A stretch of 47,303 bases of DNA from Candidatus Peregrinibacteria bacterium GW2011_GWF2_38_29 (GTDB taxonomy: Bacteria; Patescibacteriota; Gracilibacteria; UBA1369; UBA12463). Location: the NCBI GenBank assembly GCA_000992695.1, contig LBUS01000016.1, positions 1-47,303 of the forward strand. The letters are read 5' to 3'. Below the pieces are notes generated by a model, which was not told where the DNA came from, did no database searches, and saw only the letters and a program-made list of their open reading frames with translations. The translations under genes were made by a program, and so were the position numbers. Positions 25,510-33,601 of this stretch are shown piece by piece; position 1 is the stretch's first letter, and each line of letters begins with the position of its first letter.

Positions 25510-25974
25510 TCAAACGTATCGAAGTCTTTTTCTATTAAAATTCACCATAGTAGCCATCGTACCACCTATAAAACGCTGATCATTTTCAGATCTAAGATAA
25601 GGCGTTACAACCATAGCAACATCACACGATTCAGTAGCCTCCATAACAGCATTATGTATATTTATTGAAATAGGCCCATTATTACAAATATCCGGGATAT
25701 CAAGAACACCTCCATATATAAAAGCATTCCACAGCTGAATCCTAAACGACTTATCTAATGTTGCAAAAGGATCTCCTCTTCTAGAATATAAATCGTCTCT
25801 TCCATCGCCCAAAATAGCCTGAATAAGATCATCCACAAGCTCCATGGCACGACTAAAAGCAGAGCGACATCCATTTGTTCCACTGTGCTGCTCAGCAGTT
25901 AATATTGGCAATGTAAAATTTGCACGCTCAACGTCTAAAGGCCTATTTGGATCAAACACGTTTTCATTAATCAT
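25510..25974 (-). CDS. Small unknown protein, weakly similar to the one at 33602
   Basis: A 154-residue soluble protein with no recognised domain. The segment CRSAFSRAMELVDDLI (about residues 36-51) resembles FDSAFDRALELIDLTL in the protein at 33602-33922, which suggests a shared helical family. The rest, including NAFIYGGVLDIPDI and AMVVTPYLRSENDQ, is not recognisable. It is convergent with the PBP gene; only 2 nt separate the two stop codons. Confidence 0.6.
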   Translation of the reverse strand: MINENVFDPNRPLDVERANFTLPILTAEQHSGTNGCRSAFSRAMELVDDLIQAILGDGRDDLYSRRGDPFATLDKSFRIQLWNAFIYGGVLDIPDICNNGPISINIHNAVMEATESCDVAMVVTPYLRSENDQRFIGGTMATMVNFNRKRLRYV

Positions 25975-26092
25975 AATAATAGTTTTTAATAATTATGCTT
26001 TATCTTTACCTCTTCGCATATTCGCAGTACAATTTCTTTGAAAAAATGTTAAAAAACACAATTTGATGTTAAATATATAACAAATTAGCCTC

Positions 26093-26737
26093 ATGATAAA
26101 AATTTCAGAAGCAATAACAGAGATTTTAACTAAAAATCCATTTCTACAATTCGGCTTTCATTACAGATTATTCAACCTATCTCAATTATCAACTTTTATA
26201 AAACCTCAAATAGAAGCACGAACAAAAAAAGAAGTAAAAACGAGCGCAATCACAATGAGTCTTTCCAGATCACAAAAACAACTTTCAAAAATAACAATCA
26301 AACCGGAGCAATACAAAGCCGAAAACATCACAACATATTCAAATCTTTGTATAATGACGTTTGTCAAAAAGCAAGAAATACATGCGAAAATAAACAAATT
26401 TTACGAAAAAATTCAAAAAGAAAAAACATACATAACAATCAGCGAAGGAGTTAATGAAATAACAATCATTTTTGAAAATAAATTCATCAAAACACTACAG
26501 GATTTAATCAACGAAAAACCAAAATACAAAAAAGAAAATATCTCCGCAATAGGAATTAAATTCGACGAAAAATACACGGAAATACCCGGGCTAATACACT
26601 TTCTGGTTCAACATTTCATGATCCAAAATATAAATATCATAGAAATATCATCAACTTATACAGAATTATTTTTCTATATAGACAAAAACGATACAAAACT
26701 TGCGTTCAATACTCTATTTAACAGATTTTTGGATTAA
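26093..26737 (+). CDS. ACT-domain protein with an N-terminal helix-turn-helix-like region
   Basis: A 214-residue, very lysine- and isoleucine-rich protein. The last 55 residues have an ACT-domain pattern: EIPGLIHFLVQHFMIQNINI, then IEISSTYTELFFYIDKND and a closing helix; ACT domains bind amino acids or similar small ligands. The N-terminal 75 residues (INLSQLSTFIKPQIEAR-like, ITMSLSRSQKQL) look like a winged helix. A ligand-responsive regulator is plausible, but no family name can be given with certainty. It has a TATATA box about 13 nt before the ATG. Confidence 0.6.
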   Translation: MIKISEAITEILTKNPFLQFGFHYRLFNLSQLSTFIKPQIEARTKKEVKTSAITMSLSRSQKQLSKITIKPEQYKAENITTYSNLCIMTFVKKQEIHAKINKFYEKIQKEKTYITISEGVNEITIIFENKFIKTLQDLINEKPKYKKENISAIGIKFDEKYTEIPGLIHFLVQHFMIQNINIIEISSTYTELFFYIDKNDTKLAFNTLFNRFLD

Positions 26738-26828
26738 TTCATCATACAACTAAAACTAACTATTTGGCTTGTAAGAAGGCTTTTTTTGGCGTATAATATT
26801 ATGATATATCTGAAAAAACAAAAATAAA

Positions 26829-27959
26829 ATGAATCTTAAAGACGAAATACTCTTAACGACCTTTAGCGAGGTAGATTACATAAAAGCGATAACGGCAAAT
26901 AAACCAAGGATTGCTTTAATGGAACTCGAAAAAGATGAGGCGGAGTCTTTAAGGGACGAAATTTTCAATATAAAAACTAAAATTAAAAGTTTGGTTTTTG
27001 GAATACTTGAGCAACCTATACAAAAAGGAGGAGAAATGGTTGTGACAACATCAGGTGGACAAACAAGGCGCGAAACTATAAAAGATGTAAAGATTACAGA
27101 AGTTGAACCAAAAGAAACAATAGTTGTAACAACTGAAAAAGGAAAATACGAATTAAAAATAGAAAGAAATGAAGCAGAACGCATGTCACTTAAATTTCTA
27201 CGCAACGGATATCTGGACTATGATGATCCAATACCAAATGGATTTTTTGCACTTTCGGCAAGAAACGATCAAAGCGTCTTTTTAACCTCAGAAAACACGT
27301 TATATATAGACCCTCACGTAGGAAGAGCTATATTGCTCGACAGCAGAAAAGATAAAAAATTAGAGAATATGATTCGGGAAGCAAAACAAAGAATATTGTT
27401 ACAACCCAATGATTTTGAAAGAGCATTAACTTTAGCACAGTACGTAAACGAAGTTTTGAGTAATAACAATGAAGAACAATTAAGCCCATCAGAAGATAGA
27501 TACGCTAAAGATGATAAACGCGTTGCTACAAACCATACAATGCACAAACCAAATGGAGATTTTGTACCAATAGGTGAATATAAAATCGGCGTATGTATAC
27601 ACAAATCTTTACTATTTAAATACCTTGCGGACAGAGTAGGAATAAAATGCCGACTTGTTGATGGATTTTTATTTGACGACAACGAAAGAGCAAGAAGATA
27701 TAGACTAAAAACAGACGGAACAAAGCCGCCAATAATGACACCCGGCATGAGAAAAAAAGAAGGAGGTTACCATGTATGGAATGTAGTTGAGGTAAACGGA
27801 AAAAACTACCTACTGGATATACACAATGCTCCAAATAAATTAATAAGGGAAGAAGCGGCTGAAACAGGAACCTATGCAAGAATGAGCGGCAACGGAAATA
27901 TGGCAGGGATAGGCGGCCATAGCGTTATGTTTCGCAGAGAAGATATAGATAAAGACTAA
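26829..27959 (+). CDS. Transglutaminase-like (EDR1-type) protein
   Basis: A 376-residue protein. The C-terminal part has a cysteine-protease/transglutaminase triad: GVCIHKSLLFKYLADRVGI (Cys256), GGYHVWNVVEV (His315) and LLDIHNAP (Asp330). The exact phrase GVCxHKxLLFKYLAD is close to the peptidase-like domain at the N-terminus of plant EDR1/CTR1 kinases. The first 200 residues contain beta-rich segments (MVVTTSGGQTRRETIKDVKI) and match nothing I know. No signal peptide, so a cytoplasmic role is likely. A TATAAT box lies about 30 nt upstream, followed by an A-rich leader ending AAAACAAAAATAAA. Confidence 0.72.
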   Translation: MNLKDEILLTTFSEVDYIKAITANKPRIALMELEKDEAESLRDEIFNIKTKIKSLVFGILEQPIQKGGEMVVTTSGGQTRRETIKDVKITEVEPKETIVVTTEKGKYELKIERNEAERMSLKFLRNGYLDYDDPIPNGFFALSARNDQSVFLTSENTLYIDPHVGRAILLDSRKDKKLENMIREAKQRILLQPNDFERALTLAQYVNEVLSNNNEEQLSPSEDRYAKDDKRVATNHTMHKPNGDFVPIGEYKIGVCIHKSLLFKYLADRVGIKCRLVDGFLFDDNERARRYRLKTDGTKPPIMTPGMRKKEGGYHVWNVVEVNGKNYLLDIHNAPNKLIREEAAETGTYARMSGNGNMAGIGGHSVMFRREDIDKD

Positions 27960-27966
27960 ATTTTCT

Positions 27967-28040
27967 TGGCAGGGCCTGCAGGAATCGAACCCGCGTATTT
28001 CGCTTTGGAGGCGAACGTTCTACCATTGAACCAAGGCCCT
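27967..28040 (-). tRNA. tRNA-Trp (anticodon CCA)
   Basis: A cloverleaf with encoded CCA and discriminator G. The acceptor AGGGCCT/AGGCCCT is perfect, the anticodon stem is TTCGC/GCGAA, and the loop CTCCAAA gives anticodon CCA, decoding UGG only. This supports the standard meaning of UGA. Its 3' end is 7 nt from the stop of the convergent transglutaminase-like gene. Confidence 0.95.
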
Positions 28041-28157
28041 ATATTGATGAAATCCAAATTTCAAAGCTCAAAATCCAAAACAAATTTCAAACCTGAAATC
28101 CGAATCTAAGGATACAATAAATTCACACTTTTTCAAAATCATTCAATCCACACCCAT

Positions 28158-28223
28158 TTTGACATTTAACATTTGAAATTTATCATTCATTTGTCATTTG
28201 AAACAATTTGGATTTTGTCATTT
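28158..28223 (-). repeat. Word-repeat tract after rpmG
   Basis: In gene orientation the tract starts 3 nt after the rpmG stop with AAATGACAAAATCCAAATTG and runs on through TTCAAATGACAAATGAATG. A second stretch at 28046-28108, with words such as AAATCCAAATTTC and CTCAAAATCC, lies beyond it towards tRNA-Trp. Confidence 0.65.
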
Positions 28224-28226
28224 CCT

Positions 28227-28403
28227 CTAGTTGCTCTTCTTAATATCCTTTTTCCCATGTTCTGTTCTCTTTTTGCATTTTGAGCAGAACTTGGTTTTCT
28301 TTGTAATATTTCCTTCAGCAGACTTGATATACTTTGAAGTGTAATTCATTTTGTTGCACTCTTTGCAGTACCAAGCGCAGAATATGCTTTTGCCTTTTGC
28401 CAT
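28227..28403 (-). CDS. rpmG: 50S ribosomal protein L33
   Basis: A 58-residue basic protein: CKECNKMNYTSKYIKS follows the start, then TKKTKFCSKCKKRTEHGKKD. The two CxxC pairs form the zinc ribbon of the zinc-binding L33 class, a component of the large ribosomal subunit near the E site. There are two more cysteines (FCAWYC) before the first pair. The start ATG is at 28401-28403. Confidence 0.9.
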   Translation of the reverse strand: MAKGKSIFCAWYCKECNKMNYTSKYIKSAEGNITKKTKFCSKCKKRTEHGKKDIKKSN

Positions 28404-28415
28404 ATATTTAATTGT

Positions 28416-28736
28416 TTACATTGTTTTAGTAGACTTTTCCTGACAATTTTTAACCGTTTCAATAATTTCATTCGTAGCTTCCACATCCGCCTTAAATTTC
28501 GTTATTATCTCAACCATTTTTTCATTATCGTCTGCAGGAAACCCATTATCCTTAAAAACATTTTTGATAGTTGCAATCCCGGATTCTTGAGTTGCGAACA
28601 AGCTGGGATTTTCAATCGCGAGACAAGACACTTGAGATGAAGCTTTAATATAGCCTGCACGACTATATTTCTTCATACACCCCGAAACGCCGAGCAAGAT
28701 TACCATAACTGCAAGTACAATTGCAATCTTTTTCAT
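28416..28736 (-). CDS. Small lipoprotein
   Basis: A 106-residue protein with a lipoprotein signal: MKKIAIVLAVMVILLGVSGC, lipobox LGVSGC with the lipidated Cys20. The mature part is about 86 residues, largely helical, with two more cysteines (SCLAIE, NCQEK) that could form a disulfide outside the membrane. It is upstream of rpmG with 12 nt between. Function unknown. Confidence 0.75.
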   Translation of the reverse strand: MKKIAIVLAVMVILLGVSGCMKKYSRAGYIKASSQVSCLAIENPSLFATQESGIATIKNVFKDNGFPADDNEKMVEIITKFKADVEATNEIIETVKNCQEKSTKTM

Positions 28737-28833
28737 ATATGTTTTGCTAAATGACCAAAGTTATTTTATAACAACAATCCAATTTGCACAACTTTTATGG
28801 TTAAATATGCTAAAATACATCCGATCTCAAAAC

Positions 28834-28923
28834 GGAGAGGTCGCATAGTGGCCTAGTGCGTTCGCTTGGAAAGCGAATATACCTGAAAGGGTATCCAGGG
28901 TTCAAATCCCTGCCTCTCCGCCA
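28834..28923 (+). tRNA. tRNA-Ser (anticodon GGA)
   Basis: A class II tRNA with encoded CCA: acceptor GGAGAGG/CCTCTCC, anticodon stem TTCGC/GCGAA, loop TTGGAAA giving GGA, and a long variable arm (TACCTGAAAGGGTA). It decodes UCC/UCU. An extended -10 box, TGCTAAAAT, lies at 28808-28816. The acceptor stem is identical to that of the other serine tRNA at 34552-34642. Confidence 0.96.
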
Positions 28924-28935
28924 AATCACTTTACC

Positions 28936-29142
28936 ATGTCACAAAAACTCAAACTATTAATCAGCTTATTTCTATTAATCTGTTTTTCAGTAACGCTAAT
29001 AACGGGCTTCACAGGAGGAAAAACCTCAAGGGAAACACATGAGCTTTTTGGGATAATAACGGGAATACTCGTTCTAATTCACATTATTTGCTATTGGGAC
29101 GTTATAAAATGCCAAATAAAATTGCTTATTAAAAAATCTTAA
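28936..29142 (+). CDS. Small two-helix membrane protein (DUF4405-like)
   Basis: A 68-residue protein with two membrane helices: residues about 6-24 (LLISLFLLICFSVTLITGF) and about 38-56 (FGIITGILVLIHIICYWDV). Conserved-looking histidines (THELFG, LIHIICYW) fit a small DUF4405-type domain that can bind heme. It begins 12 nt after tRNA-Ser and is followed by guanine deaminase after 11 nt. Function unknown. Confidence 0.6.
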   Translation: MSQKLKLLISLFLLICFSVTLITGFTGGKTSRETHELFGIITGILVLIHIICYWDVIKCQIKLLIKKS

Positions 29143-29153
29143 CATCGAAAACT

Positions 29154-29618
29154 TTGAATAAATTCATGCAAATCGCGGTCCAAGAAGCCTTAAAAGGTAT
29201 GAACGCAAACGATGGAGGTCCTTTTGGCGCAGTCATAACAAAAAACGGGAAAATCATCGCGCAAGCGCACAACATGGTTGTAAAAACAAACGATCCAACA
29301 GCTCATGCCGAAATGACCGCAATCAGAATTGCCACAAAAAAACTAAAAAGATTTGATTTATCGGATTGCAAAATCTACTCTTCGTGTGAACCGTGCCCAA
29401 TGTGTTTTGCCGCAATCCACTGGGCAAAAATGAGCAAATTATATTTCGCATGCACGCGCAAAGACGCTGCAAATATCGGATTTGACGATAAGTTTATATA
29501 CGACGTAATCCTCGGAAAAACAAAGCGCAAACAAGTTTCCATCAAAAAAATCGATCGCGCAAACAGCATGAAGCCATTTCAAGAATGGCAAAAGAAACAA
29601 AATAAAACACGCTACTAA
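29154..29618 (+). CDS. guaD: Guanine deaminase
   Basis: Converts guanine to xanthine plus ammonia; zinc-dependent member of the cytidine deaminase fold. A 154-residue protein with GGPFGAVITKNGKI, the proton-shuttling HAEMTAIR and the zinc ligands SCEPCPMC. The downstream segment AANIGFDDKFIYDVI and the tail MKPFQEWQKKQ match Bacillus-type guanine deaminase rather than tRNA adenosine deaminase. The start is a TTG at 29154 that keeps the family's N-terminal helix; an ATG at 29166 is the alternative. Purine salvage fits a host-dependent lifestyle. Confidence 0.88.
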   Translation: MNKFMQIAVQEALKGMNANDGGPFGAVITKNGKIIAQAHNMVVKTNDPTAHAEMTAIRIATKKLKRFDLSDCKIYSSCEPCPMCFAAIHWAKMSKLYFACTRKDAANIGFDDKFIYDVILGKTKRKQVSIKKIDRANSMKPFQEWQKKQNKTRY

Positions 29619-29631
29619 ATAACACAACAAA

Positions 29632-30252
29632 ATGGAATTCCTATACTTCATCATCGCCCTCTTAATCGCAATCGTAATACACGAATTTTCGCATGCATAT
29701 GCCGCTGACGCACTCGGTGATCCAACACCAAGACTTGCCGGACGCATAAGTTTAAATCCTTTAAAGCACTTAGATATTGTCGGCACAATAATGCTGTTAA
29801 TCGTAAATTTTGGCTGGGGAAAACCTGTTCCAACAAATCCAAAATACTTCAAAAAACCACTCGCCTACTCTGCTTTCACGGCTATTGCCGGACCTTTATC
29901 AAATTTATTGCTCGCACTTCTGATCGCGATTTTCATGAAATATACATGGAATTTTTTACCAAACTGGACATTCGACATGTTGAAAATACTAATCAAAGTC
30001 AACATTATGCTTTGCGTCTTCAATCTCATCCCAATTCCACCACTCGACGGCTCGCATTTAATCGGACTTTTCATCCCGCAAAAATACTCAAACACATACA
30101 TGCGCTTTATGGAATCCGGTCAAATTTATCTCATTCTTTTTATTGCCGCTGATTATCTTTTAATTTCGCGCTGGTTTGGCTTCTCAATCCTCGAATCAAT
30201 AGTTGGCACTGTCTCAAAATATTTAATGATGGTTGTATTTCTCGGCGCATAA
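29632..30252 (+). CDS. Site-2 protease family membrane metalloprotease (M50)
   Basis: A 206-residue polytopic protein. HEFSH (residues 17-21) is the zinc motif in the first membrane helix, and NLIPIPPLDGSH supplies the third zinc ligand (Asp). The intermediate GKPVPTNPKYFKKP loop is typical of the compact S2P/YwhC group without a PDZ domain. It should cleave substrates inside the membrane. It follows guanine deaminase by 13 nt and may be co-transcribed. Confidence 0.92.
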   Translation: MEFLYFIIALLIAIVIHEFSHAYAADALGDPTPRLAGRISLNPLKHLDIVGTIMLLIVNFGWGKPVPTNPKYFKKPLAYSAFTAIAGPLSNLLLALLIAIFMKYTWNFLPNWTFDMLKILIKVNIMLCVFNLIPIPPLDGSHLIGLFIPQKYSNTYMRFMESGQIYLILFIAADYLLISRWFGFSILESIVGTVSKYLMMVVFLGA

Positions 30253-30319
30253 AATCCCCTTTATAATTTATAATTTTAAATCTAAAATTATAAATGCTCT
30301 TTCTTGTTCGTGAAAAACC

Positions 30320-30450
30320 TATAATACTCTCTCTCAAGCACTATATGGGATTTCAATATTTAGCCTGACCGTGGTCAAGCTGTGAGATGTCCCACCTCTT
30401 TAAAACGAGGGTGTTAGTATTTAGGCGAGTACACGGCAAAAAGGAGCTTT
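30320..30450 (+). ncRNA. Possible structured RNA of unknown type
   Basis: A -10-like TATAAT stands at 30320-30325. The downstream 100 nt hold a long-range pair GCCT/AGGC (near 30363 and 30423), the inverted repeat TGACC GT GGTCA (30367-30378), and CACCTC with GAGGGTG (near 30393-30413). CAAAAAG GAG CTTTTTG (near 30439-30455) closes the region. It lies in a convergent gap between the M50 gene and the gene at 30456. It matches none of the common RNA families I can recall. Confidence 0.3.
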
Positions 30451-30455
30451 TTGAA

Positions 30456-30722
30456 TTAACTGGAAAGGCCGAGTTTCTTTTTAGCGGCAATAACCATCAA
30501 ATTTTTTCCATCAAGCGGCTCATAAGCCATTTTGTCATCGCCGGCCCATCTCGAAATAGCAAGATCGATAACACGAGCATTTCTACCGGCCATACCGGTA
30601 ATAACTCTTTTTACCTCCTCGGCATCAGCGGCAAACAGCACATCTGAAGCGCCCGGCTTACCTTCAATTCCACCTCTTTCAGGCACGGTTACAATTTTAT
30701 ATGTTCCTCCGTATGTATCCAT
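30456..30722 (-). CDS. Small conserved-looking protein, unknown function
   Basis: An 88-residue protein without recognised domain: a Gly-rich start (TYGGTYKIVTVPERGG), a central DVLFAADAEEVKRVITGMAG helix, and KNLMVIAAKKKLGL at the end. Composition is ordinary and soluble. Its leader follows the pattern TATATT, then TCTCCTAAC, then an A-run before the ATG, shared with four other leftward genes. It could be a small binding or regulatory protein. Confidence 0.55.
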   Translation of the reverse strand: MDTYGGTYKIVTVPERGGIEGKPGASDVLFAADAEEVKRVITGMAGRNARVIDLAISRWAGDDKMAYEPLDGKNLMVIAAKKKLGLSS

Positions 30723-30773
30723 ATTTTTTTGTTAGGAGATTTAATATACAAAACACGCCAAAATAAGTCAAAC

Positions 30774-30801
30774 TTGAAAAAACTGGGATTTTACGTAGAA
30801 T
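30774..30801 (+). promoter_or_regulatory. Promoter of tRNA-Thr
   Basis: TTGAAA (30774-30779), a 16-nt spacer and TAGAAT (30796-30801) place the start of transcription near 30808, about 30 nt before the mature tRNA. Confidence 0.6.
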
Positions 30802-30836
30802 CAAAGAGCATTAAAATTTTAGTCATTTAAAAATTC

Positions 30837-30912
30837 GCCGTTGTAGCTCAGTTGGTAGAGCAACTCCATGGTAAGGAGTAGGTCGCCGGTTCAATTCCGG
30901 CCAACGGCTCCA
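30837..30912 (+). tRNA. tRNA-Thr (anticodon GGT)
   Basis: A cloverleaf with encoded CCA: acceptor GCCGTTG/CAACGGC perfect, D-arm GCTC/GAGC, anticodon stem ACTCC/GGAGT with loop ATGGTAA giving GGT, and T-arm GCCGG TTCAATT CCGGC. It decodes ACC/ACU. Confidence 0.97.
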
Positions 30913-30913
30913 C

Positions 30914-30970
30914 AGGCCGTTCCGCAAAGCGGAACACAGGCCTATATAAATAAACTGTCGCGAAGCGACA
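30914..30970 (+). repeat. Two strong hairpins between tRNA-Thr and the DedA-PAP2 gene
   Basis: The first is AGGCC GTTCCGC with an AAA loop and GCGGAAC, then GGCCT (30914-30943). The second is TGTCGC with a GAA loop and GCGACA (30956-30970). They contain GCAAAGC and GCGAAGC, the latter known as an unusually stable DNA mini-hairpin. The second ends 4 nt before the next ATG and has no T-tract, so it is not a terminator. Confidence 0.7.
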
Positions 30971-30974
30971 CCAC

Positions 30975-32264
30975 ATGCCCTCAGTAGACCAAATCATCGC
31001 CTTCGTATCCCCTTTCGTACAAGCATACGGATATATTGCGGTTTTTGTTTTGTCCATCCTTGAAGCCATGCCATTAACAGGCATCGTTGTACCGGGCGAA
31101 ATCATCATCGTTCTCGGCGGCTTCTTTGCAAAAACCGGTGATTTAAATTTAATTTATGTAATTCTATCCGCAGGAATAGGCGCAATCATCGGCGACTTCA
31201 TCGGCTACATTCTCGGCTACAAATTCGGCGAAAATCTACTTCGAAAATACGGAAAATATTTATTTTTCAAAGAAGCGCATTTCGAAAAAACGAAAAAATT
31301 AATGCATGAACATTGTGGAAAAAGCCTTATCATAGGCCGTTTTAATAAAGTAACCCGCGCGTTTATTCCATTCATCGCAGGATCTTCAAAAATACCATTT
31401 TTTAAATTTATGATATTCAACATCATCGGCGGAATAAGCTGGGCGATTGTTTATGTTGGAGTCGGTTTTATTTTCGGAAAGAGCTGGGAAGTCGCATCAA
31501 AATATCTTGGAAGATTCATCTTAATCGCAATCGTTTTAAGCGTTATCATCATCTTCACCTATCGCATTATAAACAAACACAAGCACATTTTTGCAAAATA
31601 TCACTTGCACGTTTTAATGATTAACATAGCCGCACTTTATTTACTCGGAAAAATGATTGATGATGCCGCAAAAGGCGAACTGATGGCAAGAATCGACTAC
31701 TGGATAAATATAAAAATCACCGTACTTTGGCATCCGTACTTCATAAAATTCATGATGGCAATAACGCAAATCGCAACTCCATCAACTTTAATAACTGTAT
31801 CAGCTGCACTATTCTTAACGCTCGCGTATCAACAAAAAATTTACCATTATTTTTTATTAATTTTCAGCATCGTAGGCGGAGTTTGGCTTGAAATGTTTAT
31901 GAAAGGAATCGTAGAACGAGAGCGTCCAACAAACGCATTATTTTTTGTCGACAACTATAGCCTTCCAAGCGGCCATGCCACAATGGCGTTCATATTTTTC
32001 ACAATGCTCCTCTATTCTTTCAAAGATGATTTCAAAAGCGCATTAAAGAAAAAACTTTTTATCGCAGGATGCATTTTCAGCTTTCTTTTGATCGGGTTCA
32101 GCAGAATTTTCTTAAACGTTCACTGGCTCAGTGATGTCATAGCAGGCTTTGCTCTAGGCCTTTTTTGGATTACGCTCCTCATTCTCATTTTCAAATATGT
32201 CATATCAACTCGCAAAAAAACATCTCCACTGCAAAATCCAACCGACTTGAACATGATCAAATAA
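30975..32264 (+). CDS. DedA-PAP2 phosphatase fusion membrane protein
   Basis: A 429-residue fusion. Residues about 1-200 form a DedA/SNARE-associated domain (VVPGEIIIVLGGF, GDFIGYILGYKFG, GRFNKVTRAFIPFIAG), a family of lipid flippases; the family's usual FxRxxPxxR site reads GRFNKVTRAFIPF here. From about 240 it is a PAP2 phosphatase with the three motifs KGIVERERPT, PSGHATM and SRIFLNVHWLSDVIAG. It probably dephosphorylates and returns a lipid-phosphate carrier such as undecaprenyl pyrophosphate. Fused DedA-PAP2 proteins are known elsewhere. Confidence 0.9.
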   Translation: MPSVDQIIAFVSPFVQAYGYIAVFVLSILEAMPLTGIVVPGEIIIVLGGFFAKTGDLNLIYVILSAGIGAIIGDFIGYILGYKFGENLLRKYGKYLFFKEAHFEKTKKLMHEHCGKSLIIGRFNKVTRAFIPFIAGSSKIPFFKFMIFNIIGGISWAIVYVGVGFIFGKSWEVASKYLGRFILIAIVLSVIIIFTYRIINKHKHIFAKYHLHVLMINIAALYLLGKMIDDAAKGELMARIDYWINIKITVLWHPYFIKFMMAITQIATPSTLITVSAALFLTLAYQQKIYHYFLLIFSIVGGVWLEMFMKGIVERERPTNALFFVDNYSLPSGHATMAFIFFTMLLYSFKDDFKSALKKKLFIAGCIFSFLLIGFSRIFLNVHWLSDVIAGFALGLFWITLLILIFKYVISTRKKTSPLQNPTDLNMIK

Positions 32265-32306
32265 AGTCGTAAAATAACATTTGAAAATAAATAACCCTTC
32301 AACAAA

Positions 32307-32903
32307 ATGAAAAAAAGAACCCTTCTAATTCTTTTAGCTATAGTAATAATAGTAGGCATTATAACGACAGCGGGAATATTTACATACCAAGAAAAAAGAT
32401 ATAAAAAACTTCTAAAATTCGCCGATGCACACAAAGCGGCATCAATGAATGTACGAATTTATTTTGATAACACCAAAAACAACCCAAATGCCACAGATTG
32501 CGGAGCGGTATTCGCGACTGAAAGAAATATGCCAAAAAATAAAAACTTAACAGAAATAGCATTAAAAGAATTATTTAAAGGACCACTAACCGGAGAAAAA
32601 TCTCTTGGCTATTCTTCACCATTTTCATCTGAAACAAGCAATATTCTACAAGGAATAAAAATCGAAAATAAAACCGCATATATCAATTTAATAGACATAA
32701 GAAAATTGATGCCAAATGTAACGACGAGTTGCGGCAGCGCGCAATTTATGTCTGAAATTGAAAAAACGGTTAAATACAATACGGGAGTGGAAAACATTGT
32801 AATCGCAATCGATAAAAATCCAAAAACTTTCTACGAATGGATGCAAATTGGATGTGATAAGAAAACGAAAAATTGCGACGCAAAGCCATTTGAAACACTC
32901 TAA
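32307..32903 (+). CDS. GerMN-domain extracytoplasmic protein
   Basis: A 198-residue protein with an N-terminal membrane helix (about 5-25) and a GerMN domain: VRIYFDN, LTEIALKELFKGPLTGEK, IKIENKTAYINLID, and SCGSAQFMSEIEKTVKYNTGVENIVIAID. GerMN domains occur in cell-envelope proteins of many bacteria beyond spore formers and are thought to bind wall components. Cysteine pairs (DCGAV, SCGSA, GCDKKTKNC) suggest disulfides. The stop overlaps the stop of the convergent transporter gene. Confidence 0.85.
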   Translation: MKKRTLLILLAIVIIVGIITTAGIFTYQEKRYKKLLKFADAHKAASMNVRIYFDNTKNNPNATDCGAVFATERNMPKNKNLTEIALKELFKGPLTGEKSLGYSSPFSSETSNILQGIKIENKTAYINLIDIRKLMPNVTTSCGSAQFMSEIEKTVKYNTGVENIVIAIDKNPKTFYEWMQIGCDKKTKNCDAKPFETL

Positions 32904-33577
32904 CCGATCTTAAACGGATTAAAATTTGTTTCATGATCAAAATGATCTTCTTCTTCGTGCTTTTTTAAAAGTTTTACAGCCGCATAAGTGACGGGCGTAA
33001 ACAAAATTTCAACAAGCACTTTGAAAACGTAATTTGAAATTATAATTGTAATAAGAAGGTCTGTTCCAAACCCTTCAACTCCAAAAAACGCCAACATCAC
33101 AAATATGACAGTATCAAACCCTTCACCGATCAAAGTTGAACCGATCGTTCGCATCCATAAAAATTTTCCCTTCATCCAAATCTTCATTTTCGCCAAAATA
33201 TATGAATTCGAAAATTCACCTGCAAAATAAGCACACATACTGGCAGCAACAATTCTTGGAGTTAAGCCCAAAATCTGATCATAAGCCGCTTGCCCGTTCC
33301 AATCCGGCGCAGGCGGAAGTTTTTGAACAACCATAAACACAATTGACGCCAATAAAATCATAAAAAAACCCGTCCAAATCACCTTGCGCGATCTTCCATA
33401 CCCATAAACCTCAGTCAAAATGTCTCCAAAAATATAACTCAAGGGGAAAAGAATTGTTCCACCATCAAAAGTAAAAGGCCCAAGAATTAAAATCTTGCTA
33501 GACGCAATATTTGAAACAAGCAAGACCGTTACAAAAAACGCTGTAATAAAACCCAAATACTTAAATTGTTTTTGCAT
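32900..33577 (-). CDS. Queuosine precursor transporter (YhhQ/QPTR family)
   Basis: A 225-residue membrane protein with about six helices. The family pattern is clear: SNIASSKIL near residue 23, GGTILFPLSYIFGDILTEVYGYGRSRKVIW, AAYDQILGLTPRIVAASMCAYFAGEFSNSYILAKMK, and a late LLITIIISNYVFKVLVEILFTPVTY helix. Members take up queuine or preQ0/preQ1. No other queuosine genes are in the window. The C-terminus has an added acidic, histidine-rich tail. Confidence 0.9.
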   Translation of the reverse strand: MQKQFKYLGFITAFFVTVLLVSNIASSKILILGPFTFDGGTILFPLSYIFGDILTEVYGYGRSRKVIWTGFFMILLASIVFMVVQKLPPAPDWNGQAAYDQILGLTPRIVAASMCAYFAGEFSNSYILAKMKIWMKGKFLWMRTIGSTLIGEGFDTVIFVMLAFFGVEGFGTDLLITIIISNYVFKVLVEILFTPVTYAAVKLLKKHEEEDHFDHETNFNPFKIG

Positions 33578-33601
33578 AAAATTATATTAATAATAAAAAG
33601 T

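Noticed and set aside
27967-28040. tRNA-Gly reading of the tRNA at 27967
   Set aside because: The anticodon loop read in the tRNA direction is CTCCAAA, so positions 34-36 are CCA, tryptophan.
29154-29618. tRNA adenosine deaminase TadA
   Set aside because: The HAE and PCPMC motifs are shared, but the FDDKFIYDVI segment and the PFQEWQ tail match guanine deaminase.
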